Positions 54,582-63,113 of a stretch of DNA of 64,000 nt are shown piece after piece. The position numbers were made by a program, and so were the translations under genes. The DNA comes from Clostridium sp. CAG:221 (GTDB lineage: Bacteria; Bacillota; Clostridia; Clostridiales; Clostridiaceae): the NCBI GenBank assembly GCA_000435835.1, contig FR883370.1:1-64000 (forward strand). The letters are read 5' to 3'. Position 1 is the first letter of the stretch; the number at the start of each line of letters is the position of its first letter. The notes below the pieces were generated by a model. The model did no database searches. It was not told the origin of the DNA and saw only the letters and a list, made by a program, of their open reading frames with translations.

Positions 54582-55025
54582 TTATATATCTAAAGGAATC
54601 TCTATGCCCCTATGCTCAACTGGTGTTGAAAAAACTATTTGTGTTTCAGTATTTCCAAACTTCTGTAGCTGCCCTATAAAGGCATCTAATTCTAAAGTTG
54701 TTTCATAAGCAACTTTAATAAGCATTGAGTAAGCCCCAGTTACACAATTACATTCAATAACATTTGGACATGCATTTATAAAAGGATAAAATACTGGTTT
54801 TTCTTTTGGACTCATGGCTAAATTAATAAAAGCTGTTATATTGTATCCTAACTTCAATTTATCCACCTTGGCGCTATAGCCAGTAATAACTCCTGATTTT
54901 TCCAATTTATCAATTCTCGTTGCCACTGCTGGTGGTGATAAAAACACCTGTTCTGCCAGATATTTTAAAGGATACCTTGCATTTTCTTGTAATAGCTTTA
55001 TAAGCTTTCTATCTATTTTATCCAT
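54582..55025 (-). CDS. Lrp/AsnC-family regulator
   Basis: A 147-residue regulator: N-terminal winged HTH (DRKLIKLLQENARYPLKYLA and LSPPAVATRIDKLEKSG), then a C-terminal RAM domain with amino-acid-binding loop region VIECNCVTGAYSMLIKV. The start is ATG 55025 (MDKIDRKL) with GGGGGAG upstream. It lies divergent to a broken aspartate ammonia-lyase gene only 30 bp away. It may once have sensed an amino acid and controlled aspA; that is inference. Confidence 0.87.
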   Translation of the reverse strand: MDKIDRKLIKLLQENARYPLKYLAEQVFLSPPAVATRIDKLEKSGVITGYSAKVDKLKLGYNITAFINLAMSPKEKPVFYPFINACPNVIECNCVTGAYSMLIKVAYETTLELDAFIGQLQKFGNTETQIVFSTPVEHRGIEIPLDI

Positions 55026-55052
55026 TAACACTCCCCCTTTTATTAAATATAA

Positions 55053-56321
55053 ATCTCTCTTGCAGAAATAAAAAAAGCTGCAGCCTTAACAAATAGAAAA
55101 TACAATAATTTAAATAAAGATATATCCCATGCAATAATTCTAGCTTGCGATGAAATAATACATGGAAAGCTCCATGATCAATTTATTGTGGATCCTATAC
55201 AAGGTGGTGCAGGTACTTCAGCTAATATGAATATTAACGAAGTAGTTGCTAATAGAGCCATAGAAATATTAGGCGGTGAAAAAGGTAATTATGATATTGT
55301 AAACCCCAATGATCATGTAAATATGTGCCAATCCACCAATGATGTCTTTCCTACTGCTGGTTAGATTACTGCAATAAAAATGATACATCAAGTAATTTTA
55401 CAGCTGGAAAGGCTATATAACGCCTTAATTGCTAAATCATTTGCTTTTGAAAATATCCTAAAGATGGGACGTACTCAATTGCAAGATGCAGTGCCTGTAC
55501 GCTTGGGACAATGCTTCAATGCTTATGCAACAATGGTTAGCCGTGATATAGATAGGCTCATTAAAAGCTTAGATGAAATGAAAACAGTAAACCTAGGAGC
55601 TACAGCCATAGGTACTTCCATAAATGCACCACTTTCATATGTAAAAAATATAGTTCCAACTTTAAAAACTGTAGTTAATTTAGACTTAAAGCAAGCTAGG
55701 GACTTAATTGACGCTACACAAAATATCGATTGTTTCGTTGCAGTATCTGGAATTCTAAAAACTTGTGCCGTTAATCTTTCAAAAATGTGCAATGACTTAA
55801 GACTTTTATCCAGCGGACCAAAAACTGGTATTGGAGAAATAAATCTTCCTGCTAAGCAAAATGGTTCCTCCATAATGCCTGGCAAAATAAATCCTGTTAT
55901 TCCAGAAGTAGTATCCCAAGTTACCTTTAATGTAATAGGAAATGATCTTACTATAACAATGGCTGCTGAAGCTGGACAATTGGAACTTAATGCTTTTGAG
56001 CCTATTTTATTTTATAATCTCTTTGAATCACTAGAAACATTAAGCCATGCTATTTCAACCTTGGTAGATAATTGTATAATTGGCATAACTGCCAATGAAG
56101 ATCATTGCTTGGAACTTCTTGAAGAAAGTGTTGGTATTGCTACTGCCTTATGCCCTTATATAGGTTATAAAAAATCTGCTGAAATTGCTAAATCATCATT
56201 AAAAACTGGTATTCCAATAAGAAAGCTTGTACTAAAAAACGGCATTCTTACTAAAGAAAAATTGGACTCTATACTAAATCCAGCTACAATGACCACTCCA
56301 AAATATATAAGTGCTTCATAA
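55053..56321 (+). pseudogene. aspA: Aspartate ammonia-lyase, 5'-truncated with in-frame TAG
   Basis: Collinear with AspA/fumarase-type lyases, which release ammonia and fumarate from aspartate. Homology begins abruptly at about 55053 (LAEIKKAAALTN), so roughly the first 45-50 residues and the promoter are gone. The frame stays open through QGGAGTSANMNINEV and STNDVFPTAG, then TAG at 55362-55364 replaces the Lys usually seen before ITAIKM. The rest is intact, including the GSSIMPGKINPVIPEV signature. Downstream, ATG 55380 has no ribosome site. A terminator follows at 56324. The enzyme should be inactive. Confidence 0.88.
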
Positions 56322-56323
56322 AA

Positions 56324-56347
56324 AAAGGACAGCCTAAGCTGTCCTTT
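56324..56347 (+). terminator. Intrinsic terminator of aspA pseudogene
   Basis: Stem AAAGGACAGC / GCTGTCCTTT with loop CTAA and flanking A/T runs. Confidence 0.82.
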
Positions 56348-56391
56348 CTCAAATTCATTAAAGAAAAATAGTCCTCTAGTTTATCCTATTT

Positions 56392-56826
56392 TTATGCACG
56401 TTTTCGTCTTCTTCTATTTTTATTACTCTTCTCTATTAATATGTTATACTGCCATGATATTATTATCATAAATATCTCTATTACAAAAATTAACATTGCT
56501 GAATTAAGCACTTTTATATTCACAGCATTTAGAATTCCCTTTATATTTTCAAAAGCAAAAAACATAATAAAATATGTTTTGAAAAATCCTGAAATATGCC
56601 TATGTTCATTATCAAAAAGCCTTTTTTCTATAAAATCTAATAATGCATTAACCAGTAATGATACAATAGGATATATTAATAACTTTTCATATTTACTGGC
56701 ATATCTAATTATATTTCCTTTTGCATCAAAATAACTTGGTAATATATCCGGTAAATACACCATTGCTATTGCTGAACACATTATACTTACTATAAAAATA
56801 ATAATATTTAGTTTTCTTTTTTCCAT
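56392..56826 (-). CDS. DUF1648-like small membrane protein
   Basis: A 144-residue protein with four predicted helices. The DUF1648 pattern is visible near the N-terminus: LPDILPSYFDAKGNIIRYASK, where loops between the first two helices carry the conserved P, D and G. The C-terminus is strongly basic (NKNRRRRKRA). DUF1648 domains occur in membrane proteins of peptide sensing (for example SdpI). A role in immunity is possible but unsupported here. ATG 56826 (MEKRKLNI) follows GGGGGAAAATAAA. Confidence 0.7.
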   Translation of the reverse strand: MEKRKLNIIIFIVSIMCSAIAMVYLPDILPSYFDAKGNIIRYASKYEKLLIYPIVSLLVNALLDFIEKRLFDNEHRHISGFFKTYFIMFFAFENIKGILNAVNIKVLNSAMLIFVIEIFMIIISWQYNILIEKSNKNRRRRKRA

Positions 56827-57006
56827 TTTATTTTCCCCCAAAAATAAACTTTTAAATAATTATAATTATACTCTTTTATAAAAGTAATCCATTAAATAAT
56901 ACTTTAATTAAAAAAGGCCAAATCAATCTAAATTATGATAGTTTTGCTTTAAATGCTACAACTTTTGTTAAAAACGTAAAATAGTTTTTAGGCACTACAG
57001 TAATAA

Positions 57007-58956
57007 TTATTTCTTTAAACAGTGCATATAATTCACAACTTCATCACCTTTTACGCTATATCCTACTCCTTTAGCACAGAATATTGATGAAGATGTGTAT
57101 TCTGGATCAGCATCTTTATTATATCCTATTCTCTCTATAACCTCTTCTGAATTATGACATACATCATATCCACCATACATTAAGCTAAGTCCACCTTTTC
57201 CTTTGCTTAAAGCCTGAAATTCTAAAGAGTAATCCATAAATGTAGCCACCGGTCCCCTTCCCGTAATAATGACTCTGTCTCCTACACTCTGCTGTTCATT
57301 AAAAGTGCCATTCATCTTTTGAACATCACTTAAAACTCTACCTAATAATTGGTTATCAACTTCTATTTTAAAATTATAATAAGGCTCCAATAAAATATTT
57401 TCTGCACTATCTAAACCTTGTCTTAAAGCCCTTTTAGTAGCCTCCCTAAAATCGCCACCTTCAGTATGCTTAATATGAGCACGTCCTGTAATCAAGATTA
57501 CTTTAATATCATCAATTTCTGAACCTGTTAATATTCCTCTATGCTTTTTCTCAAAGATATGGGTCTTTATTAGATTTTGTTGTCCTGGTGTTAGATAATC
57601 ATTATGACATCTGTTTTCAAATACTATTCCTTCACCACGTTCTCCTGGCAATAGTTTTAAATGTACTTCTGCATAATGCCTTAATGGTTCAAAATGACCA
57701 TATCCATTTACTTCATTACCAATGGTTTCTTTATATAATATTTCTGGTTTATCAAATTCAACATTTAAATTAAATCTCTCTTGAATTATTTCCTTTAATA
57801 CTTCTAATTGTATTTTTCCCATTACATTAATATGCATTTCTTTTAGAATTTCATCATATTGTACATTTAATGTTTTTTCTTCACTTTCTAATATTTTTAA
57901 ATACTTTAATACCTCTTTTATATTTACCGTACTGTCATATAAGACCTTTGCCGTCAGAGTTGGAATCATTTCTTCTGTAGAATCCTCTATTCCAATGCCC
58001 ATTCCAGCCTTCATATTGCTAATACCTGTAACTGCAAACACATCACCTTCACTAGCTACATCTTTAATCTCATATTTGACACCATTATATGCTCTAATTT
58101 CATTTACCTTTTCTCTTATTTCTTCGCCATTATGATTATAAACTAATTCATCTTTAACTTTTAAAAGTCCACTTAGTGCTTTTATATATGTTATTCTTGT
58201 ACCTTTTTCATCATATCTAATTTTAAATACTTTACCAGTAAAAATATCTGCTAGCTCATAATTAGTCATTGTAAGCTTATTAAAAATATCTAAAAACTCT
58301 CTTACTCCTTGGTCTAGTAATGCAGAACCAGAACTAGCTACAAAAATTTGCCTTTCCTTTACAAGAAATTTTAATTTATTAATCCATAACTGATTATTAT
58401 AATTATCTTCAAAGTATAAATTTAACAACTCTTCATCTTTTCCTGCAATAAATTCTATTTCTTCATCACTTAAATTCATCAAAGAATTGTTACTTAAAAG
58501 GCATATATCTTCACTAAACCTTCTTTTTAATTGCTGATAAACTTTATTAACATCTGCTCCTACTCTATCTATCTTATTTATAAAAATAAATGTAGGAATT
58601 TTACGGTTCTTTAATAAATTCCATAATGTTTCTGTATGTCCTTGTATTCCTTCCACTGCACTTACTACAAGTATGGCATAATCAAGAATACTTAAAGTTC
58701 TTTCCATTTCTGGCGAAAAATCTATATGTCCTGGTGTATCTATTAAATAATAAGTATCACCATCATATGAAAATGTTCCTACATCAGAAAAGACAGTGAT
58801 TCCTCTTTCCTTCTCTACCTTTTGACTATCTAGAAATGCCTCTTTATAATCAACTCTTCCTTTTTTTCGTATACTCTTAGTATAGTATAAAATTTGCTCG
58901 CTAAATGTTGTTTTTCCAGCATCCACATGAGCAAATATTCCAAATGTCTTTTTCAT
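57007..58956 (-). CDS. TetM-like translation-factor GTPase (ribosomal protection family)
   Basis: A 649-residue EF-G-like GTPase of the tetracycline ribosomal-protection family. GTP-binding motifs: AHVDAGKTT (G1), RGITV (G2), DTPGHIDF (G3), NKID (G4) and SGSAL (G5). Domains II to V follow; the late region contains GRGPVATFMDYSLEFQ and ends GVGYSVKGDEVVNYMH. It resembles the chromosomally encoded clostridial relatives often called translation factor GTPase family proteins rather than transferred tetM/tetO. Base composition matches its neighbours and no mobile element is adjacent. Resistance to tetracycline is not established. Start ATG 58956 has GGGGGAG upstream. Confidence 0.83.
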   Translation of the reverse strand: MKKTFGIFAHVDAGKTTFSEQILYYTKSIRKKGRVDYKEAFLDSQKVEKERGITVFSDVGTFSYDGDTYYLIDTPGHIDFSPEMERTLSILDYAILVVSAVEGIQGHTETLWNLLKNRKIPTFIFINKIDRVGADVNKVYQQLKRRFSEDICLLSNNSLMNLSDEEIEFIAGKDEELLNLYFEDNYNNQLWINKLKFLVKERQIFVASSGSALLDQGVREFLDIFNKLTMTNYELADIFTGKVFKIRYDEKGTRITYIKALSGLLKVKDELVYNHNGEEIREKVNEIRAYNGVKYEIKDVASEGDVFAVTGISNMKAGMGIGIEDSTEEMIPTLTAKVLYDSTVNIKEVLKYLKILESEEKTLNVQYDEILKEMHINVMGKIQLEVLKEIIQERFNLNVEFDKPEILYKETIGNEVNGYGHFEPLRHYAEVHLKLLPGERGEGIVFENRCHNDYLTPGQQNLIKTHIFEKKHRGILTGSEIDDIKVILITGRAHIKHTEGGDFREATKRALRQGLDSAENILLEPYYNFKIEVDNQLLGRVLSDVQKMNGTFNEQQSVGDRVIITGRGPVATFMDYSLEFQALSKGKGGLSLMYGGYDVCHNSEEVIERIGYNKDADPEYTSSSIFCAKGVGYSVKGDEVVNYMHCLKK

Positions 58957-59139
58957 ATTTCTCCCCCAATCTTTATCTTATTTATTTGTATGTTATAAAA
59001 TATTTATCTTTTAATTATTACTTAGTATTATACCTTAATTTGGGGTAAATTTATTACCTTATTTTTTTATTATTAAACTTCGTATCAATTCATTTATCCA
59101 ATTCATATAATGCTTATGTAAAAATACAAAGGATGTGTT

Positions 59140-60825
59140 ATTACGACAATTTTAAATAAACTTCTATATAAAAGTCTAATTTACTCTGGAAAACTCATTG
59201 AACTAAAATTAAATTCCTATACAAAAAAAACTTTAAAAATCAATACTTTAACCTTACTTGACATTATCAAATCAAATGCTACTTGTGAGTATGGAATTAA
59301 ATATAATTTTAAATCTATAAATTCAATTGAAGATTTTAAAAAAAATGTTCCTATAACTAACCCTGTAGATTATGAAAAGTATATCAAAAAAATGGCTAAT
59401 GGCGAAACTAATATCTTAGTAAGTGACCCTATTGAATACTTTGGCCATACATCTGGAACCACAGGAAAACAGAAATTAATACCTGTCACTAAAAAAAGCA
59501 GAGTTATAGCTTCAAAATATATGGCTTTATTAACACCAAAGTACTCTTATGATAATTTCAAGGATACTTTCACTTTTGGCAAAGGTTTAATGATTGCTGA
59601 TATAGTTACTACTACTTACACTAAAAGCGGTATTCCTATACGCTCTGCTACCTCTGGTGGAATGGAAGGAATTAAAAAGATTCTGCCTTTAATGTATACT
59701 TCTCCTATAGAAGTCTTCAAAATTAGTGATAAAGAAGTATCCCAGTATCTTCATTTATTATTTGCCTTAAAAGAAAATAACTTAATGTATATATCCTCTT
59801 CTTTTATTTCTAATATACTGGATCTACTTAGATGTCTTGAGGATAATTACAGCATGCTAATATCTGATATACAAAAAGGTTCTATAAACTCTAAATTAGG
59901 ACTTGATTCACAGACACGAAAAATTCTTAATAATATGTTAGAACCTGATGCTGCCAGAGCTGATTTCTTAAAAAATGAATTTGAAAAAGGTACTAAGGGA
60001 ATTTGTAGAAGAATATGGCCCAAACTAGCTTATATTGCTACTGTTACTGGTGCTAATTTTTCCATATATGATGATAAAGTTAATTATTATACTGACTCTC
60101 TTCCTATCTACTCTACAGCTTACGCTGCAACAGAAGCAATGATTGGTATTAACCCATATGCCTCTAAAATAAGCTATGTAGTTATTCCTGACACTGTTTT
60201 TTATGAATTTATTCCCGTCAATGAATATGATAAACCATCACCAAAAACCTATTGCATACATGAACTTAAAATAAATGAATGCTATGAAATAATGATTACA
60301 AACTATGCTGGATTATATAGATATCGCTTAGGTGATGTTATTAAGGTATTAGGATTTTATAATGATTCACCAGAAATTGAATTCCTCTATAGGAGAAACC
60401 AAGTCCTTAATATGGTGTCAGAAAAAACCACTGAAGAACACTTAACTACTAGCATTAAATCAACTGTAGCTAAGTTAAATTTAAATCTGATAGATTATAC
60501 TGCCATAGCTGACAATTCTATTTCTCCTGGAAGATATGTATTTTACATGGAATTAAGAAATGTCCCTTCTAAAAGGCTAATTTCATCTATTGAAAATACT
60601 CTAGATGATGAATTGAAGAAATCCAATTTGGCTTATGGACGTTTTCGTAATAGTAATGGCCTAGCCCCTATAAAGGTTGTCCCTTTAAATTGTGGTTCAT
60701 TTGTAAAATTTAAGGAATTTCTTTATAGCAAAGGTGTTTCTAAAAGTCAGATTAAAATACCAAGAGTTATTACTACCAATGAAAATTTAAAGAAATTAGT
60801 AAAATCTCAGGAAATCATCTACTGA
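59140..60825 (+). CDS. GH3-family acyl-adenylating enzyme, probable ATT start
   Basis: Member of the GH3 family, best known in plants for joining amino acids to acyl substrates such as jasmonate or auxin after adenylation. Motif 1 is HTSGTTGKQKLIP, later regions contain YAATEAMIG and YRYRLGDVIKVLG, the adenylate-binding core. Homology extends upstream of the first ATG (59392) to TLLDIIKSNATCEYGIKY and SIEDFKKNVPITNPVDYEKY, so the gene starts earlier. In that frame TAA at 59118-59120 is the last stop and no ATG/GTG/TTG follows in frame before homology; AAAGGATG precedes ATT 59140 (then TTILNKLL). The protein is about 561 residues. ATT may be a mutated ATG. The substrate is unknown. Confidence 0.8.
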   Translation: MTTILNKLLYKSLIYSGKLIELKLNSYTKKTLKINTLTLLDIIKSNATCEYGIKYNFKSINSIEDFKKNVPITNPVDYEKYIKKMANGETNILVSDPIEYFGHTSGTTGKQKLIPVTKKSRVIASKYMALLTPKYSYDNFKDTFTFGKGLMIADIVTTTYTKSGIPIRSATSGGMEGIKKILPLMYTSPIEVFKISDKEVSQYLHLLFALKENNLMYISSSFISNILDLLRCLEDNYSMLISDIQKGSINSKLGLDSQTRKILNNMLEPDAARADFLKNEFEKGTKGICRRIWPKLAYIATVTGANFSIYDDKVNYYTDSLPIYSTAYAATEAMIGINPYASKISYVVIPDTVFYEFIPVNEYDKPSPKTYCIHELKINECYEIMITNYAGLYRYRLGDVIKVLGFYNDSPEIEFLYRRNQVLNMVSEKTTEEHLTTSIKSTVAKLNLNLIDYTAIADNSISPGRYVFYMELRNVPSKRLISSIENTLDDELKKSNLAYGRFRNSNGLAPIKVVPLNCGSFVKFKEFLYSKGVSKSQIKIPRVITTNENLKKLVKSQEIIY

Positions 60826-60830
60826 TTTTT

Positions 60831-60873
60831 AAAGACTGATAATTCTATTATAAAGCTAAAATTATCAGTCTTT
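60831..60873 (+). terminator. Intrinsic terminator
   Basis: Stem AAAGACTGATAATT / AATTATCAGTCTTT with a 15-nt loop, just past the GH3 gene stop. Confidence 0.8.
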
Positions 60874-60965
60874 AAATTTATACTATTTAAAAGAAAATTT
60901 CAAATATGTTGAAATGGCTTTTTATGTTATAATCATTTATTATATAAATTTTTAGGAGGGATACT

Positions 60966-61757
60966 ATGCATCTTGCTGATTACCATTTACATACACTTCA
61001 TTCTTTTGACTCCACTCAGTCAATTAAAGATGTATGTGATAAAGCTATCCAAATGTCGCTTGCTGAAATTGCCATAACAGATCATTTTTCTGTTATTGAA
61101 GGCAAAGGTAGCTGTGGATATATGGATAAGGCAAAATATTTAGAAGATATTGAAAAACATAAGGAATTATATGATGGTAAGCTTATAATCAAAAGAGGTT
61201 TGGAAATTTGTGAACCTTATTTAACAGAAGAAAAAATTTCTGCTGAAATATCTCAAATGAATTTAGATTTTATATTAGGTTCTGTTCATAGTATTGATGG
61301 GCAAGGTATGAATACTTTTGCTGAAGGTTTAGATGGAAATGACCTTTATGAACGTTATTTTGAAGAAATTCTTCTTTTATGCAAATCAAAAAATATCGAT
61401 GTCATTGCCCATATGGATTTTATTAAAAGATATGCCTTTAACAAATGTGGTCTTTGTGATATTAGAAAAAATGAAGAAATGTTAAGAGAAATCTTTAAAA
61501 GCATTGTAGCCAATGGAAAAGGAATTGAAATTAATACTTCTGGCTTAAGAAGTGCCTGCAATGAAGCATTACCTGGAATTGATATGCTAAAGCTATATAA
61601 AGAATGTGGTGGTGAAATCATCACTTGTGGCTCAGATGCCCACTTCACAAAAGATGTTGGCTTCCACATAAAAGAATCCTACCAACTACTTAAAGATTTA
61701 GGATATAAGTATACATATACCTTTAAAAACAGACAAGCCATTGGAGAAAAATTATAA
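60966..61757 (+). CDS. PHP-domain phosphatase, histidinol-phosphatase-like
   Basis: A 263-residue trinuclear-metal hydrolase. PHP motifs: DYHLHTLHS near residue 5, ITDHFS near 38, GLEICEP near 80, GSVHSIDG near 102, DVIAHMDFIKRY near 140 and CGSDAHFTKD near 223. It is closest in layout to HisK-type histidinol phosphatases that complete histidine synthesis, but related PHP proteins act on other phosphates. No his biosynthesis genes are in the window. Ribosome site AGGAGGG, and the 3' end is inside a perfect palindrome. Confidence 0.83.
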   Translation: MHLADYHLHTLHSFDSTQSIKDVCDKAIQMSLAEIAITDHFSVIEGKGSCGYMDKAKYLEDIEKHKELYDGKLIIKRGLEICEPYLTEEKISAEISQMNLDFILGSVHSIDGQGMNTFAEGLDGNDLYERYFEEILLLCKSKNIDVIAHMDFIKRYAFNKCGLCDIRKNEEMLREIFKSIVANGKGIEINTSGLRSACNEALPGIDMLKLYKECGGEIITCGSDAHFTKDVGFHIKESYQLLKDLGYKYTYTFKNRQAIGEKL

Positions 61758-61769
61758 TTTTTCTCCAAT
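61740..61769. terminator. Perfect 30-bp palindrome overlapping PHP gene stop
   Basis: ATTGGAGAAAAATTA / TAATTTTTCTCCAAT without a spacer, spanning the last codons and stop of the PHP gene. Confidence 0.75.
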
Positions 61770-61894
61770 TATGAATTATGAATGACGAATGATGAATTAA
61801 GGTAAGAACTCCATAGGGAGTTCAAAAATATTATTATAAGAAACTCTTCGAGTTTCATCCTTAATTCATAATTCTTAATTCATCATTCATAATT
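61767..61894. repeat. Imperfect palindromic repeat, MITE-like
   Basis: Two 36-nt ends (61767-61802 and 61859-61894) are made of ATGAATTA/ATGAATGATGAATT-type units in inverted orientation and pair imperfectly. Inside lie two smaller hairpins, AACTCCATAGGGAGTT at 61808-61823 and AAACTCTTCGAGTTT at 61841-61855. There is no coding capacity. It may be a dispersed clostridial repeat; other copies would confirm this. Confidence 0.65.
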
Positions 61895-61910
61895 ATTTAA
61901 TAAATAAAAT

Positions 61911-62438
61911 TTATTTATTAAATATTGGGCTTATTCCTTGTGCATAGTTTCTTTTTATATTACCAAAAAGGCTTACTGATTCATCTAATTCTTCTTCTTC
62001 CTTAGTTTTTTCAGCTTCTGCTGCATCTAATGTTGAAACTGTGTTCTTTTCTTTTGCTGTTAAAATTGGCTCTAAAGCTCTCTTTTCTTCTTCATCACTA
62101 CTTGTATTATTATTTAATTTTAATTCTTCAGCTTCACTTTCATTTTCTTCTAATTGAATTGCTGGTGCACTTTCAACTGTTAACTTATCTTCTCTTTGCT
62201 TGTTAAATGCAGTTTCTTTAACTATCATTTCTATATTTTTAACAGCTACTTCATGTATTTGTGAATTATACATAGTACTGCAGTCAACTGTAATAGCAGT
62301 GTCTCCTATTTGTGCAATTCTTCCTTTGATTGATACTGATTTATATTCTAATGATACTATATCATCACTTTTAAAAACTATAGTTTCTCCATTATGTTCA
62401 ACTTTTAAAACTTTAATATTTTCTACATTTATATTCAT
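61911..62438 (-). CDS. Uncharacterised protein with beta-rich head and acidic tail
   Basis: A 175-residue soluble protein. Residues 1-75 look like a small beta-barrel (LKVEHNGETIVFKSDDIVSL, GRIAQIGDTAITVD), and 80-155 are a Glu/Lys-rich, probably disordered or helical stretch (ESEAEELKLNNNTSSDEEEK, AEKTKEEEELDE). The C-terminus reads NIKRNYAQGISPIFNK. I do not recognise a family. ATG 62438 follows a GGAGAAGATACA site. Confidence 0.65.
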   Translation of the reverse strand: MNINVENIKVLKVEHNGETIVFKSDDIVSLEYKSVSIKGRIAQIGDTAITVDCSTMYNSQIHEVAVKNIEMIVKETAFNKQREDKLTVESAPAIQLEENESEAEELKLNNNTSSDEEEKRALEPILTAKEKNTVSTLDAAEAEKTKEEEELDESVSLFGNIKRNYAQGISPIFNK

Positions 62439-62633
62439 TGTATCTTCTCCATTCTATATATATATATCATACTTTATAATACTACATATTTTATAGATAA
62501 TAAACACTTGTTTTATTATCTACCTATAAGCATAATTTTACAATTTAATAATTTAATGATTTATAAATTAAATATAGTTAATTAATTGTTAATTTTTTCC
62601 TTTTTGTTATAATGTTATTGAGGGGGGAATTAT

Positions 62634-63098
62634 ATGATAGATCATTTTAAATTTAAAATATATCACAAAAGTTTAAAAAAATCTTTTTTTGTTACTTCCA
62701 TTGATTATAAAAACAATATAGTTTGTTATGAAAATGGAGATAAAACTTTAGAAGTTTCCTTTGAAAATATAATTATGCTTATGCCTACAGGAATTTATGA
62801 TTCAAAAAATAATGAAATTTATGAAGGTGATGTAATCACTTATCAAAGTAATAGCTTATCTCCAAAAAAAGTATCTACAGTAATTTATGAAAATGGCTGC
62901 TTTATGACTAAACTGCTACTTTCTAAGCAATTGGAAGCTAGAGCGAAAAAAGATAATATAGATAATGATATATTTACCGATCTTTTGTTTTTAGCCACAA
63001 CAGCAAATTATAAACCAATAAAGATTATCGGTAACATCTTCACTTACAACTATGATAAAAACAGTAAAAAAGCAAAAACCACTAAACTAACAATTTAG
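62634..63098 (+). CDS. YopX-like protein
   Basis: A 154-residue protein carrying the YopX signature PTGIYDSKNNEIYEGDVITY near residue 50, followed by a beta-rich domain with an ending IGNIFTYNYDKNS. YopX proteins are common in Bacillus and clostridial phages and integrated elements; their function is unknown. No other phage gene is adjacent, so it may be a domesticated or remnant gene. The ribosome site GAGGGGGG is very strong, with TATAAT 18 nt further upstream. The final codons lie in a terminator stem shared with the convergent permease. Confidence 0.75.
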   Translation: MIDHFKFKIYHKSLKKSFFVTSIDYKNNIVCYENGDKTLEVSFENIIMLMPTGIYDSKNNEIYEGDVITYQSNSLSPKKVSTVIYENGCFMTKLLLSKQLEARAKKDNIDNDIFTDLLFLATTANYKPIKIIGNIFTYNYDKNSKKAKTTKLTI

Positions 63099-63113
63099 TG
63101 GCTTTTGCTTTTT
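63066..63113. terminator. Long bidirectional terminator overlapping yopX-like 3' end
   Basis: Arms 63066-63086 and 63094-63113 (one bulge) form a stem of about 20 bp with T/A runs, and the upstream arm is inside the YopX-like coding sequence. It serves both convergent genes. Confidence 0.78.

Noticed and set aside
57007..58956. Calling a transferred tetracycline-resistance determinant
   Set aside because: Composition matches the neighbours, there is no mobile element, and the sequence looks like the chromosomal branch; resistance is not shown.
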